Below, in pieces: positions 61,210 to 64,000 of a stretch of DNA of 64,000 nt. The stretch lies in assembly GCF_002746455.1 (NCBI RefSeq), contig NZ_NWUW01000007.1, positions 124,001 to 188,000 on the forward strand. The letters are read 5' to 3'. The DNA is from Bacillus fungorum (GTDB taxonomy: Bacteria; Bacillota; Bacilli; Bacillales; Bacillaceae_G). Every line of letters begins with the position of its first letter. The stretch's first letter is position 1. Below the pieces are notes generated by a model. The model searched no databases. It saw nothing but the letters and a program-made list of their open reading frames with translations, and was not told the origin of the DNA. Position numbers and translations under genes: made by a program.

Positions 61210-61761
61210 TTATGCGTTTGTTTTTTTACGACGGAACATTAATACAGATCCAACCGCAGCTAATCCTAAGCTTGCTAACATCATTGTAACACCGTTTGAT
61301 GCTGTGTTTGGTAATTTTTCACCTTGTTTTTTATTTTCTTTTTTTACAGCTGTATCAGTGTTTTTCTTTGTTTCTTTTGTAGTTGTTTGAGGTTTCGTGT
61401 TTTCTTGTTTAGCAGGCTCCTGCTTAGTATTCTCTTGTTTCGTGTTTTCTTGTTTAGCAGGTTCTTGCTTAGTTTGCTCTTGTGGTTTGTTTTCATCTTT
61501 TTTAGTAGCTTGTTTACTAGCTATAAATTGATCATAATCCCCTTTTTTTACTTCACAAGGTAAACCATCGTGGTCACGGTCTAGATCGTGAGGGTCGTTA
61601 GTTGCGCTATATCCATTGTTGTGCCAGAACTCCATAACTTCTTGCTTGTTTTTGAAGTGACCACAATTTTTGTCGTTTGGATTTTTTGCTGCAAATGCAG
61701 AAGAACTGTACCCCACAGTTAAAAGTGTGAAAGCTGTTGCTGAAACTAATAATTTTTTCAT
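61210..61761 (-). CDS. basI: LPNTA-sorted surface protein with excalibur domain (BasI-like)
   Basis: This 183-aa cell-wall-anchored protein has a signal peptide (MKKLLVSATAFTLLTVGYSS). An excalibur calcium-binding-type domain follows (NCGHFKNKQEVMEFWHNNGY, DPHDLDRDHDGLPCE with DxDxDG loop and two Cys). A repetitive EQTKQEPAKQENTKQ wall-spanning stretch comes next, then KLPNTASNG with a hydrophobic segment and RRKKTNA tail. B. anthracis BasI is the LPNTA substrate of the adjacent SrtC. The ATG at 61761 follows AAGGGAGAAAA; the longer upstream frame has no ribosome site. Confidence 0.85.
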   Translation of the reverse strand: MKKLLVSATAFTLLTVGYSSSAFAAKNPNDKNCGHFKNKQEVMEFWHNNGYSATNDPHDLDRDHDGLPCEVKKGDYDQFIASKQATKKDENKPQEQTKQEPAKQENTKQENTKQEPAKQENTKPQTTTKETKKNTDTAVKKENKKQGEKLPNTASNGVTMMLASLGLAAVGSVLMFRRKKTNA

Positions 61762-62105
61762 GATTTTCTCCCTTTTCCCAATATTATGTATTACATTGAA
61801 ATATTTTACATTCAAATATTCGAAAATACAATAGGGAAAAATAAGAAATGTAAGATTTTAAAAAACTTACATTTCTCTCGTAATATCATACCGCAACAAT
61901 TGCTCCTGATCATAAAACCTCTCAAAAATAATCCCCATTACATAGAAGAATACTAGCCCGAAACTAGTGTATTATTGTTTATAGCCATAAATTAGGGAAC
62001 CCTTTCATGCAGTACTGCATGAAAGGGTTCCCTAATTTCGTTATTTTATTCATTTTCTTAAGTTGATGGCTATGATCTTATAAGATTGTCTTTTCCGATA
62101 GTTTT
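61762..62105. other. Gap containing a solo IS end
   Basis: Between the basI-like gene and the small YjcZ-type gene. Its main content is the IS-derived segment at 61968-62076 described separately. Confidence 0.5.
61968..62076 (-). mobile_element. Solo left end of the IS4-family element
   Basis: In reverse complement this is nearly identical to 39953-40050: the terminal CATAGCCATCAACTT, the AAGAAAATGAATAAAATAAC stretch, the palindrome, and the first ~13 bases of the transposase gene (ATGGCTATAAACAAT). The palindrome (61989-62038) is perfect over 50 bases here. No right end or transposase is present. Confidence 0.82.
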
Positions 62106-62213
62106 TTAGCAGAAGCAACTGCATCCGATAATGATTAATAGAATAAATAATACAACTAATAAAGCAAATCCTCCAGCAAAGCCACAGCCTCCACAACTAC
62201 CACCAAAGCCCAT
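62106..62213 (-). CDS. YjcZ-family small sporulation-type protein, 35 aa
   Basis: The minus strand encodes MGFGGSCGGCGFAGGFALLV and then a hydrophobic segment ending in GCSCFC. This is a typical YjcZ-family tiny Gly/Cys-rich single-pass protein; members are sporulation-associated. A strong ribosome site (AAAGGAGGCAC) is upstream. A second family member begins at the window end. Confidence 0.82.
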   Translation of the reverse strand: MGFGGSCGGCGFAGGFALLVVLFILLIIIGCSCFC

Positions 62214-62932
62214 AATAGTGCCTCCTTTAGATAAGAGGGGAAACATAGGGTCACTCATATATTTTAACGGATTCAATTTACTGTATGTTTTTTACGCAGT
62301 AATTGAGCAGGTCCTTTTGAAAATACAGAAAAGACGCCCAAAGTTGCCTTTCTTCGACTTGAACCATCTTAATTTTATGCATGGGGCTTCCATCCGAAGA
62401 TTTTCTTACTATGTTAAGTTATTTTGTTCATTGAGAAATATTAGATTCAGGTGATTATTGAATGATTCTGAGATCCGCTTAAAAGTGTATGAATAGAATA
62501 AAATAAAAGTGCATAAAATCCATATTTAAATGAAGAAGCCCTAGGACTAGGGGTCTAGGGCTTCTCGGTTTGGTATATCTCACACGACATTATGAAAAGA
62601 AAAGAACTTACTGAAGATAACACATAAATGTTTCGTAAATGTATCAAAGAGGCGAGGTAGCGTTTATAAATGAGTATTCGACTCCTGTGAAGGTAATTAA
62701 GGGTAGGGGGAAGCCAAGTGATAAACGGATCCTATGAAGCTAAAATGGCATTTTTCTGTTATATAGAGATTATATATGAAACGTGTATTTGAATAAAATG
62801 GATATTTACTTAGACAACTTCCTTAAAATAACCTTAATTAAATTATAGATTTAATAATACCCGAAAAATAAATGGTATAATTTTCTAAAACAACTTAAAT
62901 GAAGTTTATTTTAGAAAAGGAGTAGATGGAAG
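62214..62932. other. Gene-poor region
   Basis: About 720 bases without a convincing gene. A perfect hairpin AGAAGCCCTAG / CTAGGGCTTCT (62534-62565) is followed by T-poor DNA. The remainder shows stop codons in all frames at ordinary density. Confidence 0.4.
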
Positions 62933-63157
62933 ATGTTTCGGAAAATCAAGTTTTATTTAATGAGCATCTTAATTAGTTCAATGGTAGGTGGAATTATTAT
63001 AGGTGCTAATTTCTTGTTTCATAACATTTATAATTTAGTTGCAGGTAAAGAATATCATTTTAATATGTGGCCTTCTATTATTATATTTAGTGTCGTATTT
63101 ATTTCGAGTTTCTCGTATATGTTGAAGAAGGGGCCGGATATACTTGTTAATGATTAA
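62933..63157 (+). CDS. Small two-helix membrane protein, 74 aa
   Basis: This protein starts MFRKIKFYLMSILISSMVGG, has two hydrophobic segments (about 8-30 and 47-62) and a short tail KKGPDILVND. A ribosome site (AAAAGGAG) lies upstream. A second tiny open frame overlaps its last 8 bases. Family is unknown. Confidence 0.62.
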   Translation: MFRKIKFYLMSILISSMVGGIIIGANFLFHNIYNLVAGKEYHFNMWPSIIIFSVVFISSFSYMLKKGPDILVND

Positions 63158-63317
63158 ATCAATAGTAATTATCGTAGGCGCTGCCGTGATCTGGGTGGCG
63201 TCTTGTTTGTTATTAAGGAAAGGTAAGGGGGAAATAAAAAAAGAACCTGCAAACATGCAGATTCTCCTGATAATGATTTATATAAGTAAGACCCGAAAAT
63301 ATAATACAATGATTTGA
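63150..63317 (+). CDS. Possible tiny membrane protein, 55 aa
   Basis: An ATG at 63150 overlaps the stop of the previous gene and reads MIKSIVIIVGAAVIWVASCL and a basic tail. The hydrophobic start and overlap suggest translational coupling, but the second half is low-quality text that runs through a hairpin, so it may be shorter or not a gene. Confidence 0.3.
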   Translation: MIKSIVIIVGAAVIWVASCLLLRKGKGEIKKEPANMQILLIMIYISKTRKYNTMI

Positions 63318-63948
63318 AAATGAGTTCAAGTAAATAAAAAAGAACCCGATGGAGTTCGGGTTCTTTCAGAAGTGATGATGTTTTCTCGGCTTGGGAACTG
63401 AGAAAATACAAAAATATAATACATCGAGATTTAGAGAATTTCAATACTTAAATTAGGCTTTAATGCGAGGTGGTGAAGCTATGTAACTAATAGTAATGTA
63501 GAATGTATAAATTATGTGCTGGGAAAAGATTTTGTCATTTACAAGGTTTTTTATTTGAAAAAGTTATTCAAATAGGGAGATTGAAGAGTTGCTCCCAATA
63601 TATATTCTTGATAATGGATATGCGATTATGTATATCCGTTTTTTTATAGTATAAGAAATAACACTGCTGGATATATTTCACTTATTATAATTTGAGCAAG
63701 GATACCGCAAATATGTTGCAAGTTAGAAAGAATAGGGTAAGTGTATTACAAATATTGGATTGCTACTTGTTATGAGTTATTTTAATGCGAAATTATGCTG
63801 GATTTTTATTAAATGAATACATAGTGGAAAAATATTCCGCTAGTTACAGAGAAAATATATTCGTTTTGGGGTTACTTTAAAACGCTAGCTTAATAGCGTT
63901 GGATAACTTCACATATCGAAAAAAAGACACTCTCAAGAGTGCCTCCCC
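63318..63948. other. Gene-free region with hairpins
   Basis: About 630 bases without a supported gene. AAAGAACCCGA / TCGGGTTCTTT (63339-63366) looks like a bidirectional terminator. AACGCTA / TAGCGTT lies at about 63881-63900. A hairpin GACACTC / GAGTGC (63926-63942) followed by T residues on the minus strand terminates the YjcZ-type gene at the window edge. Confidence 0.5.
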
Positions 63949-64000
63949 TTAGCAGCCGAATCCGCCGCCCCAACAGCTAGCGCCAACGATGATTAATAAA
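63949..64000 (-). CDS. YjcZ-family small protein, truncated by window end
   Basis: The minus strand reads LLIIVGASCWGGGFGC then TAA, matching the C-terminal pattern of YjcZ-family proteins (hydrophobic stretch followed by Gly/Cys-rich tail). The start lies outside the window. Confidence 0.65.
   Translation of the reverse strand, partial: LLIIVGASCWGGGFGC

Noticed and set aside
61381-61500. Tandem repeats in the basI-like gene as a CRISPR or satellite array
   Set aside because: They encode the EQTKQEPAKQENTKQ wall-spanning repeat within an intact reading frame.
1-64000. rRNA, tRNA or CRISPR features
   Set aside because: No conserved rRNA segments, tRNA-like TTC/cloverleaf text or regularly spaced repeats were seen on reading both strands, though no scan could be run.

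Overview
The window is low-GC Firmicute DNA from the Bacillus cereus group (B. cereus/thuringiensis type). The evidence is the secA2 - csaAB - S-layer locus, two SLH-domain S-layer proteins that share a nearly identical leader, AT-rich composition, strong AGGAGG-type ribosome sites, bcr-like repeats, an IS231-like IS4-family remnant, and a class D sortase beside an LPNTA protein. The first S-layer protein differs from the B. anthracis Sap I know downstream of its SLH domains, so I do not call the strain B. anthracis.

Layout. 1-3.7 kb: the end of an acyl-CoA synthetase, a small hypothetical gene and a SulP anion transporter. 3.8-29.4 kb: the cell-envelope island. It holds slaQ, slaP and secA2 (dedicated secretion), csaA and csaB (pyruvylation of the secondary cell wall polysaccharide, the SLH ligand), sap-like and eag S-layer genes, two divergent MBOAT plus SGNH-type O-acetyltransferase pairs (patA/patB class), a Wzy/ligase-like protein and an SLH-anchored amidase. 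A few metabolic genes are interspersed. Spo0A-box-like TGTCGAA motifs cluster upstream of both S-layer genes, and a conserved hairpin precedes each of their ribosome sites.

29.5-33.5 kb: an RNA methyltransferase, a tiny DUF2639 protein, and a proline racemase / ornithine-cyclodeaminase-family operon behind a sigma-54-type -24/-12 promoter. 33.7-39.9 kb: a translationally coupled pair (unknown 260-aa protein plus a 1073-aa SMC/Rad50-like ATPase) I cannot assign to a described system, then a pRiA4b ORF-3-like protein and a helical-repeat protein. 39.9-40.9 kb: a degraded IS4-family element.

41.7-54.7 kb: a dense nuclease and defence-like island. It carries a PD-(D/E)XK_4 nuclease with a duplicated C-terminal domain, a membrane-anchored Mrr-like nuclease, a NERD-helicase, a stand-alone TerA/TerD protein, a divergent Sau3AI-like endonuclease / C5-cytosine methylase pair, a protein with a possible PUA/EVE-like N-terminus and a NucS-like nuclease C-terminus, and a YCDD reverse transcriptase of the antiviral DRT type preceded by about 450 bp of structured DNA. 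The RT unit and the SMC pair are the best candidates for new biology.

55-64 kb: small membrane proteins, a MerR regulator, a MazG-like pyrophosphohydrolase, an extra DnaD/DnaB-type replication pair, a drug/metabolite transporter, a class D sortase with its likely LPNTA substrate, a solo IS end carrying a perfect 50-bp palindrome, and two tiny YjcZ-type genes. No rRNA, tRNA or CRISPR array was recognised.
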